Origin: an uncultured Eubacteriales bacterium | GTDB taxonomy: Bacteria; Bacillota; Clostridia; Christensenellales; UBA1242 | DNA: 64,000 bases | Direction: 5' to 3' | Assembly: GCA_949077035.1 (NCBI GenBank) | Contig: CARUPR010000003.1 | Coordinates: forward strand, 62,001-126,000 | Position numbers and translations under genes: made by a program | The notes under the pieces: model-generated | Seen by the model: only the letters and a program-made list of their open reading frames with translations | The model's database searches: none | Told to the model about the DNA's origin: nothing | In this document: piece by piece, positions 46,655 through 54,223 of the stretch | Layout of the letters: every line of letters begins with the position of its first letter | Numbering within the stretch: the stretch's first letter is position 1

Positions 46655-48088
46655 CTAAAATTGTCTTGCCCTTCCCAGTTTTTTAATAAGCCTTTCCTTT
46701 TCTTTTTCAAGCGGTGTTTTTTCTTCCTTTTTTCTTTCGCTTATATTCAAACTCATAAGATAATATCTCATTTCGTCCAAACAATGGTCATCTTTTTTTA
46801 TTGGCAGGTCTTGTTCTCCCCACCAATAACTTTTTATCTCTTCAATAAGCTTTACACAATTTTTAAATATAAATAGATGAGGCACCCCTTCTCCATCCTT
46901 TAAAAATCTTTTCACTCTATTAATACCGCTGAACATATCTTTGTTTACCTTAGGGTTTACTAAAATATCATTCTCGGCAAAAAGTTCTACCACACTTTTA
47001 CTGCTTGCAAGCGTCCTTTGCATGGCTGCACTATCAATAAGAGCCCTAAGTTTTCCATTATAATAATGCCAATCCAGCCTTTTTGAAATTTCTTTTATTC
47101 GCTGTGAATGATAATTGACATCCTTGCCCTTTTCAAAGTGTTCGGCAATAACATAAACATTTCCATCATAATCTCGTGCATACCAATGACAGGAAAGCGG
47201 ATTGTTAAGACCTGGGTCAATGGAAATATTATCATACCATTCTTTAGGCACATCAAAGGGGTCAATAACATGGATAGATTCATCAAACTCATTATAAACC
47301 ATTCCGCCACACATCATAAATTTGCCAAAACGCCTACTTTCAAGTTCTTCCTGTGACATAGATTTTGTCATGGCCTCTATTTCATCTTTATCTAAAAATG
47401 GGTTGTCTGCCCATTCTATTTGGGTATGCCAAATGTTTTTATCATGATTGCAATTTAAATAGATTTCATTATAAACCCAAGTTAAACCCTTAAGTGGCGT
47501 CATAGTGCCAAAGATTTCACCCTTTTTGTCCAAGACACGCATACGGCATTCTTGATATATGTCAAAAGGCGGCTCTTCATCAAACCATACAAAGTCAAGC
47601 GATGAGCCCTGAAACTTCTCTCTTCCCTGGTCACAGCTTTTGAAGCCTATCCTAGAAAGAGAGCCAAAAACATTTCTCACAAGTATAAAATCAATCACAC
47701 CATTATCAGCACTATCACTTCGACCACTTGCCATCACAATGGCTTCTATCCAATCCTTGCGTAAATAATGAAGCACCTTGTTTTGTGCAACATCACGTTG
47801 GACCTGTTTTGATAGACTGACAACCCAACATGAAATTGGTTTGTTTTCCCGATATGGATGGATACCTCTTGCAAGATAGACGGTTTCAACTGCACCACAT
47901 TCTGTTTTCCCTGAGCGATTGCCGCCAAAAACCCACCTGTTTTTTTTCATACACTTATGAAACTCAAGTTGTTTTTTATGAACAAGCTTACCGGTGTTGT
48001 ATCTTGCCAAGTTATCATCCTTTTTTCTTTTGTCAATCTCACCTTTGACAAGTTTCAACTTATATTTAATTTCAGATAAATTTTTCAA
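46655..48088 (-). CDS. Orphan phage-type terminase large subunit
   Basis: The TTG at 48088 is 3 bases after AAAGGAGGTGAAT and is the best start; about 477 residues. The ATPase part shows WVFGGNRSGKTECGAVE (Walker A) and LDFVWFDEEPP (Walker B with catalytic Glu). The nuclease part shows ISIDPGLNNP, RALIDSAAM and KKDDHCLDEMRYY, so the RNase H-like acidic residues appear complete. No portal, capsid, tail or holin gene is adjacent. It may be a domesticated packaging enzyme or a prophage remnant. Confidence 0.8.
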   Translation of the reverse strand: MKNLSEIKYKLKLVKGEIDKRKKDDNLARYNTGKLVHKKQLEFHKCMKKNRWVFGGNRSGKTECGAVETVYLARGIHPYRENKPISCWVVSLSKQVQRDVAQNKVLHYLRKDWIEAIVMASGRSDSADNGVIDFILVRNVFGSLSRIGFKSCDQGREKFQGSSLDFVWFDEEPPFDIYQECRMRVLDKKGEIFGTMTPLKGLTWVYNEIYLNCNHDKNIWHTQIEWADNPFLDKDEIEAMTKSMSQEELESRRFGKFMMCGGMVYNEFDESIHVIDPFDVPKEWYDNISIDPGLNNPLSCHWYARDYDGNVYVIAEHFEKGKDVNYHSQRIKEISKRLDWHYYNGKLRALIDSAAMQRTLASSKSVVELFAENDILVNPKVNKDMFSGINRVKRFLKDGEGVPHLFIFKNCVKLIEEIKSYWWGEQDLPIKKDDHCLDEMRYYLMSLNISERKKEEKTPLEKEKERLIKKLGRARQF

Positions 48089-48128
48089 ATTCACCTCCTT
48101 TGCCAAATAAATAAAAAATAAGCAATAC

Positions 48129-48135
48129 TTCGACA
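48129..48135 (-). promoter_or_regulatory. Candidate 0A-box between terminase and SH3 genes
   Basis: TTCGACA on the plus strand; read on the minus strand the context is ATTTGTCGAAGT, matching the Spo0A core. It lies in the divergent promoter region. Confidence 0.3.
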
Positions 48136-48179
48136 AATATTTCTTTGCATACAAAAAAAATAAGTCTTAAAATAAAATC

Positions 48180-48980
48180 ATGAAAAAATTGATGATAATA
48201 TTTTTAGTATTTGTGGCAATTATGCCATTTTCTCTTGCTTTCAAAAATTCAAATATAACCTTTGCAGCACAAAAAGAATCTATCTATGCAAAGGTTGAAA
48301 ATGATGGTGTTTATCTCTACAGCAATCCTAAAATAGATAATGAAAGCAAACTTTTTCAGCTTCCAAACAGTTATTTTGTTCGGCTTATTGAAAATGCTGG
48401 CGAAGACTTTTATTATTGCGTATATAAAGATGTCTATGGCTATGTCAAAAAATCGGATGTGACTGCCATGAAAGGCACACCAATCATGCCTTTTGTTGAA
48501 GCAAATTTTCGTGTTTATGCACCTGAAGGCTTGGGTCTATATTCTAAGCCACAACTTTCCGAGCAACTTAAAAAAGCCACTATACCATACCTAACCGATA
48601 CCATTACATATTATGGAACAATCGTTGGGCAGGAAGCCATCCCCGACAAAAGCAACGTTTGGATTTATTGCAAATTTAGTTATGAAACAAATGCGTATGG
48701 ATATGTATATTCTGTTTTTTGCGATAAACTTCCAACAATCACCACCAATACAGAAAGATTTGAAGTAATTGAAGTGCCATTTGAAATTGCATCAAAAGGC
48801 GCAAAAGAGCTTACATCGGTTGCAATGGGTTTCATTATAGTCGGCGTGAGTTTGCCATGTCTTATTGTCCTCTTCTTGCTTGTAAAACCTAGCATGCAAA
48901 AGGTAAACAATCCAAAAACCAAATTAAAAGGCAGAAGAAACAAAGATTATTTTGAATTTGATGAAAATGATTTAACCTAA
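48180..48980 (+). CDS. Membrane-anchored protein with tandem SH3-like domains
   Basis: 266 residues. A signal peptide (residues 1-30) is followed by two bacterial SH3-like segments: VYLYSNPKIDNESKLFQL to YGYVKKSDVTAM, and LGLYSKPQLSEQLKK to NAYGYVYSVF. A C-terminal membrane helix (GFIIVGVSLPCLIVLFLLV, about 218-236) anchors it, with a basic cytoplasmic tail. Such SH3 domains bind cell-wall peptides. No ribosome binding site or long leader precedes the start at 48180, 92 bases from the terminase start. Its stop overlaps the convergent 48977 gene. Confidence 0.7.
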   Translation: MKKLMIIFLVFVAIMPFSLAFKNSNITFAAQKESIYAKVENDGVYLYSNPKIDNESKLFQLPNSYFVRLIENAGEDFYYCVYKDVYGYVKKSDVTAMKGTPIMPFVEANFRVYAPEGLGLYSKPQLSEQLKKATIPYLTDTITYYGTIVGQEAIPDKSNVWIYCKFSYETNAYGYVYSVFCDKLPTITTNTERFEVIEVPFEIASKGAKELTSVAMGFIIVGVSLPCLIVLFLLVKPSMQKVNNPKTKLKGRRNKDYFEFDENDLT

Positions 48981-49474
48981 ATTTGATTTTCATTAAAATC
49001 TTCTCTTTCATCTTTAAACTTTTCATAGACCTCAATAATCCACTTTTCATGTTCTAAATATTTTAAAAGTTTTTCATCATTAAAGCCAAGCCTTGCAAGT
49101 GCCTTACTGAAATTCACCTCAGCTTTATTAAGCCTTCTAAAATATGTGCGTATATTCAAATTATGCCTCGTAGATATCAATTCAGCATCATCATTATCCA
49201 TATATCTTTCAATTAAAATTTGTGCCAAGCCCTTTTCAATTGCACATAAAGATTTATCGGCAAGCACCTTGATATTGATAAGTCTGTTTTTTCTTGCACT
49301 TAAATCTATAAGTTTATCAGCAACCGCCATAACAGCATTTTCCGCCTTTTTCTCACCTCTGACATAGAAAGAATTTAATGCTTTTTGCATGATAAGGTTA
49401 TCAATTCCATCACTCACCCTCCCTAAATACTTATAAACATATAACAATGTTTTTGCCCATTCATTTGTTTTCAT
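48977..49474 (-). CDS. Sigma-region-4-like HTH protein
   Basis: ATG 49474 follows ATAAGGAGAGTGTT; 165 residues. It is helical and hydrophilic. Residues about 95-145 (AQILIERYMDNDDAELIS then TRHNLNIRTYFRRLNKAEVN) have the form of a sigma-70 region 4/ArpU-like helix-turn-helix of phage late regulators. Together with the terminase it could be phage-derived. Convergent overlap with the SH3-like gene is four bases. The 49475-49748 gap holds the tRNA-Leu promoter. Confidence 0.55.
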   Translation of the reverse strand: MKTNEWAKTLLYVYKYLGRVSDGIDNLIMQKALNSFYVRGEKKAENAVMAVADKLIDLSARKNRLINIKVLADKSLCAIEKGLAQILIERYMDNDDAELISTRHNLNIRTYFRRLNKAEVNFSKALARLGFNDEKLLKYLEHEKWIIEVYEKFKDEREDFNENQI

Positions 49475-49704
49475 AACACTCTCCTTATATTTGTGATTAT
49501 AAATTTTCGGTTTATAGATAGTCAACGTTGACTGACATTTTTTTACAAAAATATAAAACTTTTTTACAAATCATGTCATATTTTGTTCAAAAATAACCAT
49601 TTTTTGACCTCAATAAAACAAAATCGAACAGATTAACAAAAAATTTTATAAAAATGTAAGATAAAATTAAGATAAAAAATAAATTTAAATTTATTAAAAA
49701 ATAG

Positions 49705-49733
49705 TTGCACAAAAGAAAAAAATATGATAATAT
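49705..49733 (+). promoter_or_regulatory. Promoter of tRNA-Leu
   Basis: TTGCAC (49705-49710) and TAATAT (49728-49733) are separated by 17 bases, and the tRNA begins 15 bases later. Confidence 0.65.
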
Positions 49734-49748
49734 ATACAATGTATTTAA

Positions 49749-49834
49749 GCCGATGTGGCGGAATGGCAGACGCGACGGACTCAAAATCCGTTGAGGGCAA
49801 CTTCATGTGGGTTCGACTCCCACCATCGGCACCA
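49749..49834 (+). tRNA. tRNA-Leu(CAA)
   Basis: Acceptor GCCGATG pairs with CATCGGC; discriminator A and CCA are encoded. The anticodon loop CTCAAAA gives anticodon CAA, reading UUG. A long variable arm (TTGAGGGCAACTTCATG) confirms a type II tRNA. It is followed by duplicated 3'-end sequence and a short hairpin terminator. Confidence 0.95.
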
Positions 49835-50030
49835 AGATTAATGAGAAAGTTTCAAGACTTTCTTTTTTGTTTATTTGGGAGTCGAACCCTCGGGTTTTGG
49901 GTCCCCTGAAAATCGTCAGATTTTTAGGGCTAAGGCTCCCACCATCGGCACCAAGTTTTCAAGGAAGCTTAAAATGCTTCTTTTTTTGTTTATTTGGGAG
50001 TCGAAAGCTCCCTGAAAATCGTCCTTAATA
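49835..50030. repeat. Partial tRNA-Leu 3'-end duplications with hairpins
   Basis: The 20 bases CTCCCACCATCGGCACCAAG (49817-49836) recur exactly at 49936-49955. Each copy is followed by a short hairpin and T-run (GAAAGT/ACTTTC at about 49845-49870; GAAGC/GCTTC at about 49965-49985), then TTTGTTTATTTGGGAGTCGAA (49869-49888 approx and 49988-50005) and CCTGAAAATCGTC. GGGAGTCGAAC is the inverse of the T-arm sequence. No gene lies in this stretch. Confidence 0.8.
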
Positions 50031-50039
50031 ATCAAGCAA

Positions 50040-50070
50040 AAAAAGTCCCCCTTCTCTATGTGGACTTTTT
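50040..50070 (+). terminator. Hairpin terminator downstream of the tRNA-Leu repeats
   Basis: AAAAAGTCC pairs with GGACTTTTT around a 13-base loop, with T-run. It may end transcription from the tRNA side. Confidence 0.65.
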
Positions 50071-50084
50071 AAAATCAAAAAAAA

Positions 50085-50126
50085 GCCCAGCACTCCTCAA
50101 TCTTTTTTAGATTTTGGAACGCTGGG
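50085..50126 (-). terminator. Terminator of the lexA-zinc ribbon operon
   Basis: Minus strand CCCAGCGTTCC and GGAGTGCTGGG pair (one mismatch) around an AT-rich loop, then C and eight T. It lies 8 bases past the stop at 50134. Confidence 0.75.
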
Positions 50127-50133
50127 TCCGCTG

Positions 50134-50322
50134 TTAATCTTTAAATTCCATCAATATAAAAATTTCATTTTTGCATTTAATGCATTTCATATCATGTATA
50201 AAATATTTTTTGCCCTTTCTATTTGGAGGTGAAATAAGCACCTTACAAATAGATTGTCCATCAGAAGAACTACATTCTCCTAAGCATCTGCCACAATGGG
50301 GACAAAATAATTTAATTTGCAC
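50134..50322 (-). CDS. Small zinc-ribbon protein, Com-like
   Basis: 62 residues with two Cys pairs, CPHCGRC near the start and CIKCKNE near the end, about 37 residues apart, forming one zinc site. The spacing and FCPHCGR start resemble the Mu Com/phage zinc-binding family, involved in translation control; that assignment is tentative. It begins 12 bases after lexA on the same strand, with GGAGGC before ATG 50322, so they form a two-gene operon. Confidence 0.6.
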   Translation of the reverse strand: MQIKLFCPHCGRCLGECSSSDGQSICKVLISPPNRKGKKYFIHDMKCIKCKNEIFILMEFKD

Positions 50323-50334
50323 CTTTTGCCTCCT

Positions 50335-50931
50335 TTAAAATTTGTGTATATTATGTTGGACAACCCCCAAAATATTGATATTTTTTGTAATTATGTCATC
50401 ATATTTATCATTTTCAGGATGCAACACAACATAATCCTTCTTCTTATAAAAAGTTTTTACAGTGGCACTGTCATCAATAAGAGCAACTACAATTTGACCA
50501 TTTTCTGCCACATTGCACTTTCTCACAACCAATACATCACCACTTTTTATACCAACGCCCTCCATGCTGTCACCTTGTGCGTATAACATAAACAATTCAT
50601 TATTGCCAAATATGGCAGTTGGAAGTTGATAGTTTCCCTCTATATTCTCTTGTGCCAAAATAGGTTTTCCGCAAGTCACTGTGCCAACAATTGGGGCAAT
50701 AATTGTTTTTGCACAGCTAAGATTTTCAGAAATTTCAATTCCACCAAGATTATCCTTTTCAAGCAAGCCACGTTGCCTCAAAACTTCGATATATCTGCAC
50801 ACCATTGATAAACTTGACAGATTAAACCTCTTCATTATATTACGATAGGACGGACTTCTGCCATTCTCTATCTGATAAGTTTTAATATAACTCAGCATCT
50901 TATCAAGTAAACTTTCATTTAAAATCTTCAT
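50335..50931 (-). CDS. lexA: LexA repressor (SOS regulator)
   Basis: 198 residues. The N-terminal winged helix reads ENGRSPSYRNIMKRFNLSS. The C-terminal S24 domain has the catalytic Ser in AQGDSMEGVGI (about 121) and Lys in ATVKTFYKK (about 157). The scissile pair in IVGTVTCGKPI is Cys-Gly instead of the common Ala-Gly. RecA-stimulated self-cleavage lifts repression. A palindrome lies directly downstream of the -10 box in its own promoter, fitting autorepression. It precedes the zinc-ribbon gene. Confidence 0.85.
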   Translation of the reverse strand: MKILNESLLDKMLSYIKTYQIENGRSPSYRNIMKRFNLSSLSMVCRYIEVLRQRGLLEKDNLGGIEISENLSCAKTIIAPIVGTVTCGKPILAQENIEGNYQLPTAIFGNNELFMLYAQGDSMEGVGIKSGDVLVVRKCNVAENGQIVVALIDDSATVKTFYKKKDYVVLHPENDKYDDIITKNINILGVVQHNIHKF

Positions 50932-51002
50932 AAAACCTACCCTTTCACCCTCAAATTTGCATTCAAGAGTTAAGCCATCAAATTGCTTAAAGCATTTGAT
51001 AA

Positions 51003-51021
51003 AAAGAACGATGCGTTCTTT
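51003..51021. promoter_or_regulatory. LexA-like operator (palindrome) in the lexA promoter
   Basis: AAAGAACG-ATG-CGTTCTTT, a perfect 8-bp inverted repeat with a 3-base centre. It overlaps the expected transcription start. It resembles the Gram-positive SOS box (GAAC-N4-GTTC) but with one more base between halves (GAAC-N5-GTTC). Confidence 0.65.
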
Positions 51022-51030
51022 TATGAAATC

Positions 51031-51059
51031 ATTATAAAATACTTGAAATTAAAAATCAA
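51031..51059 (-). promoter_or_regulatory. Promoter of lexA
   Basis: On the minus strand TTGATT (51054-51059) and TATAAT (51031-51036) have a 17-base spacer. Confidence 0.75.
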
Positions 51060-51105
51060 GCATTTATGACAAGTTTTTATATTTTTTAAATTTTATTTTT
51101 ATAAA

Positions 51106-51525
51106 CTAAACGATTAAAGCCTCACGCCAGCGACTTAAAACCTGCGATTTATTTGCAAGCATCTTTTTACTATCAACAATCACCTTCTCAACAAGCACAC
51201 AAAGAAGCTCTCTTGGAGATGGCTTTTCATTATAAAATTCAAAATGCATATATTTTTCAAAATCAGCGATGCCATCTTTGCTTGCACTCACAACAATGGC
51301 GTGTCTAAGTGACCTATCAATATTATAGGCCTTTTCTTGATATTTTTCTGCAATCTTATTATAAAGTTTTTCTTGAATGTTAAATTTTTTAGTCGAATCC
51401 AAATATATTTGCTTAATACATTCCTTAAAATATTTATACCCTTTTAAATTTGGAGTAATTTTAAGAAGCATTAAATACATACTAATTCTTTCTTCAATAA
51501 AGACTTCTATTTCTTCATAATTCAT
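51106..51525 (-). CDS. Stand-alone Spo0A C-terminal (DNA-binding) domain protein
   Basis: I start at ATG 51525 (MNYEEIEV), behind AGAGGTTGTTT; 139 residues. The whole sequence aligns with the Spo0A effector domain: ITPNLKGYKYFKECIKQIYL, IQEKLYNKIAEKYQEKAY, NIDRSLRHAIVVSASKDGI and the later NEKPSPRELLCVLVEKV. The phosphoacceptor receiver domain is absent. In normal Spo0A the receiver represses this domain, so this protein may bind 0A-boxes constitutively or act with another factor. It has its own unit between lexA and degV. Confidence 0.85.
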   Translation of the reverse strand: MNYEEIEVFIEERISMYLMLLKITPNLKGYKYFKECIKQIYLDSTKKFNIQEKLYNKIAEKYQEKAYNIDRSLRHAIVVSASKDGIADFEKYMHFEFYNEKPSPRELLCVLVEKVIVDSKKMLANKSQVLSRWREALIV

Positions 51526-51698
51526 AAACAACCTCTTTTTACCTTCTTTATTATACATATTTTTTTATAAAAGTAAATAAATATAAGATATTTTTTACAA
51601 AAAAAATAAATTATTTTAAAAATTATTTTTTATTTTTATTTCTCAATTATTTGGGAATTTTTTTAATGTATGATATAATGAAAACTAAGGAGATTAAA

Positions 51699-52541
51699 AT
51701 GAAATATAAAATAGTTGCAGACGCATCCTGCGATATACCAAAAGAATTTCTAGATAAATATGATATTTCAATCATTCCCATTGAGGTGATGTTTGGCGAA
51801 GAGATTTATCCAGAAGGTCTTAAGAATGATGAATTTTATCAAAAACTTAACAGCACTGGCCTTATCCCCAAAACAGCAATGCCAAATGCTTATAAATTTG
51901 AAAACTTTTATAAGGACTATGCAAATGTTGATGATGTTTTTGTGATAACAATTGTTATTTCAATGGAAATGAGCACAACAAAGATTCAAGCACAAATGGC
52001 AGCTGACAATCTTGAAATGAAAAATGTCTTTATTGAGGAAAGTGCTTCCACAACTGTTGCACAGGGTGCCATTATTGTTGAACTATGCCGTTTTATAGAA
52101 CAAAATAAAGATGCAACTATTGACAACATCAAAGAAGAATTTTATAAACTTAGAAAAAATATGAGATGTTATTTTGTCATCAATGATTTAAAATATCTTA
52201 AACAAAGTGGCAGATTAAACTCAACAAGCGCAACAATTGGCTCGGTATTGAATGTAAGACCTATTGTAAGCATCATTGATGGAAAGGTCACAAACATTGG
52301 AAAATGTATCGGAAACAATAAAGCGGAAAGTTTTATCTTAGACAAAATTAAAAATGTTGATGAAGATAAATATTTCTATTTTGCCCACTCAGGTTATGAA
52401 GAAGGTGCAAACAAACTTATTGCCAAAGCAAAACCCCTCATTTCACCAAATCAAAAGATTACAACCGGCGAAATTGGTTGTGTGGTAGGCTCTCATGTTG
52501 GCGCAAAGTGTTATGGTCTTGGCTTTTTCATTAATGAATAA
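51699..52541 (+). CDS. DegV-family fatty-acid-binding protein
   Basis: ATG 51699 follows CTAAGGAGATTAAA; 280 residues. The DegV pattern: IVADASCDIPKEFLDKYDIS, IPIEVMFGEEIYPEG, KTAMPN, and NVRPIVSIIDGKV with the lipid-binding cavity. In Staphylococcus homologs (FakB) such proteins present acyl groups to a kinase (FakA). FakA is not visible here. It ends in the GAKCYGLGFF motif typical of the family. Confidence 0.9.
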   Translation: MKYKIVADASCDIPKEFLDKYDISIIPIEVMFGEEIYPEGLKNDEFYQKLNSTGLIPKTAMPNAYKFENFYKDYANVDDVFVITIVISMEMSTTKIQAQMAADNLEMKNVFIEESASTTVAQGAIIVELCRFIEQNKDATIDNIKEEFYKLRKNMRCYFVINDLKYLKQSGRLNSTSATIGSVLNVRPIVSIIDGKVTNIGKCIGNNKAESFILDKIKNVDEDKYFYFAHSGYEEGANKLIAKAKPLISPNQKITTGEIGCVVGSHVGAKCYGLGFFINE

Positions 52542-52695
52542 CCCCTACCCTAAAATTTTGTTGAAAAAGAAATTGATGTGATAGTCTTTAAAATAGCAAC
52601 TTAATTTGATTTTACATAATTTTAAAAACAAACCATATTTAAAGTTTCTTCTTTTAAAAATGCTGCTGCTTTCAAAAATTTTGTATAAGCTTTGT

Positions 52696-52734
52696 AAAAA
52701 TAAAAGTCAAATAAAAAAAACGACTTTTATTTTT
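52696..52734 (+). terminator. Terminator of degV
   Basis: AAAAATAAAAGTC pairs with GACTTTTATTTTT around a 13-base A-rich loop. It lies 150 bases after the degV stop. Confidence 0.75.
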
Positions 52735-52754
52735 TGAAAATTTTTAAAAAACAG

Positions 52755-52783
52755 TTGACAAATGCGTATTTTTTACGCATAAT
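52755..52783 (+). promoter_or_regulatory. Promoter with palindromic operator ahead of the NrtR-like gene
   Basis: TTGACA (52755-52760), 17-base spacer, CATAAT (52778-52783). The spacer and -10 overlap ATGCGTA-TTTTT-TACGCAT (52762-52780), a perfect 7-bp inverted repeat. A protein bound there would block RNA polymerase. Confidence 0.75.
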
Positions 52784-52800
52784 AAATTATGGAGCTTAAA

Positions 52801-53478
52801 ATGAATGTAAAAGATAGTAGATATGACAATCAAGGTTTGCACGTTGTGCTTGCTTTATTTACCATCGAAAAGGACAAATTTAAGGTTTTATTGATAAAGA
52901 GAAAAAATCAACCTTTTATAAACAAATGGATTTTAATTGGTGGTTGTGCCTATAATAATGAAACTGGTGAAGAGGCAATGTCGCGAGAACTTTATGAAAA
53001 AACGCGTATAAAAAATGTGGAATTTGAAATGTTTGATGTGTTTACAAAACCCAACCGCTCACCTCTTAGACGTATGATTGCAATTGGATATATCGGAATC
53101 ACAGACAGCAGCATAATTGACAAATTCAAACAAACAGACAAAGCTTCAGATGCAGATTGGTTTGAAATTGACAGAATACCAGAACTTGGATATGACCATA
53201 AAGAAATATTGGAAAAGGCAATTGATACACTAAAAGAAAAAATTTTCAGCACAAACATAATAAAAAAACTCTTTCCAAACACCTTTACCCTTCCTCAGCT
53301 TCAAAAGGTATATGAAAAGATATTGGGCATAGAACTTGATAGACGTAATTTCAGAAAGAAGATGTTGTCAGATAAAATCATTATTGAAACCCAGCAAATC
53401 CAAAAAGAGCTAAACAAAAAGGCAACAAAACTTTATAAATTTACCGACAAAACTTCTAAAATAAATTTTTATAAATAA
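52801..53478 (+). CDS. NrtR-like Nudix-winged helix transcription regulator
   Basis: I start at ATG 52801, preceded by GGAGCTTAAA and downstream of the expected transcription start; ATG 52789 is too close to the -10. 225 residues. The Nudix domain (VVLALFTIEKDKFKVLLIKR) has a degenerate box, GGCAYNNETGEEAMSRELYE then Lys-Thr, where REUxEE ends EK: probably non-catalytic, as in NrtR repressors. Residues about 150-215 form the NrtR wHTH (FPNTFTLPQLQKVYEKILG and RNFRKKML). The ligand is unknown; NrtRs commonly sense NAD-related nucleotides. Confidence 0.85.
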   Translation: MNVKDSRYDNQGLHVVLALFTIEKDKFKVLLIKRKNQPFINKWILIGGCAYNNETGEEAMSRELYEKTRIKNVEFEMFDVFTKPNRSPLRRMIAIGYIGITDSSIIDKFKQTDKASDADWFEIDRIPELGYDHKEILEKAIDTLKEKIFSTNIIKKLFPNTFTLPQLQKVYEKILGIELDRRNFRKKMLSDKIIIETQQIQKELNKKATKLYKFTDKTSKINFYK

Positions 53479-53520
53479 ATGTCAATTTTTTTAAAGCAAA
53501 ATTTTAAATTAAATAAAAAC

Positions 53521-53648
53521 TTAACACGGGTGCATCTCGTGTTAAAAAATCAATATAAATGCGTAAAAAATACACAATATAGTTTTAAAAAACACGGGAC
53601 AAAAACTCGTGTTAAAAAAATCAATATGAATGCGTAAAAAATACACGA
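53521..53648 (+). promoter_or_regulatory. Tandem 71-bp hairpin-operator repeats before the nucleotide operon
   Basis: Two copies, 71 bases apart. Each has an inverted repeat (AACACGGG...CTCGTGTT, at 53523-53542 and 53592-53612), an A-run, the spacer TCAATATRAA, then ATGCGTA-AAAAA-TACAC (53559-53577 and 53630-53648). The last element is a near match (12 of 14 arm bases in each) to the palindrome at 52762-52780 in the NrtR-like promoter. Confidence 0.7.
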
Positions 53649-53665
53649 TTATTATGAGGAGCGAA

Positions 53666-54223
53666 ATGAACATCAAAATTTCTTTTATTGCACCAAGTGA
53701 ATATGGCAAAAATACAGCAGTGAATTTGTTGAAAGAAAGATATAGATTGATAAATATAAAACTTGCCTTACCTCTTTATAAACTTCAAGAACATTTTTAT
53801 AAATTTATCCAAAGAAAGCTTTTAGGCGAACAGGATGGCGAACTTCTGCAATTTTTGGGAAATAAGATAAGAAAAGAAAATTCAGATTTTTTAATCGAAG
53901 AATTCTCAAAAAAGTTGAAAAAAGTGCAAAATTTTGATGGAATTATCACAAATGATGACTGCAGACCTCCTGATTATCAGTATTTAAAAGAAAATGGATT
54001 TATATTTATCAAGATAAATGGTTTTAAGCGAAACCGAATTGACCATACAAAATCTGACCCGAACTCCCGCCTTGAATGGCATAATCAAATCCCCTGCGAT
54101 TATGAGGTCGATAACTTCGGCACAATGGAAGAATATAAAGAAAATTTATATAAATTATTGAAAGAAATATTAAAAAAAGAGGACTATAATAAGAACTATG
54201 ATGAACAAAAATATTCAATTTAA
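53666..54223 (+). CDS. Deoxynucleoside monophosphate kinase-like P-loop protein
   Basis: ATG 53666 follows TATGAGGAGCGAA; about 185 residues. The P-loop region reads IAPSEYGKNTAVNLL (GK then Asn-Thr instead of Ser/Thr directly after Lys). The later FDGIITNDDCRPPDYQYLKE and GFIFIKINGFKRNRI segments resemble the dNMP kinase family of phages and bacteria (Asp-x-Arg-x-Pro then hydrophobic strand and Arg). The likely role is phosphorylation of a deoxynucleotide; the exact substrate is unknown. It overlaps the next gene by 26 bases. Confidence 0.6.
   Translation: MNIKISFIAPSEYGKNTAVNLLKERYRLINIKLALPLYKLQEHFYKFIQRKLLGEQDGELLQFLGNKIRKENSDFLIEEFSKKLKKVQNFDGIITNDDCRPPDYQYLKENGFIFIKINGFKRNRIDHTKSDPNSRLEWHNQIPCDYEVDNFGTMEEYKENLYKLLKEILKKEDYNKNYDEQKYSI

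Noticed and set aside
46655..48088. Complete prophage around the terminase
   Set aside because: No portal, capsid, tail, lysis or integrase gene in the window.
49724..49909. Plus-strand frames through tRNA-Leu and its repeats
   Set aside because: They translate the tRNA itself; no independent start signal.
49835..50030. CRISPR array next to tRNA-Leu
   Set aside because: Only two copies, irregular and containing tRNA sequence; no cas genes in the window.
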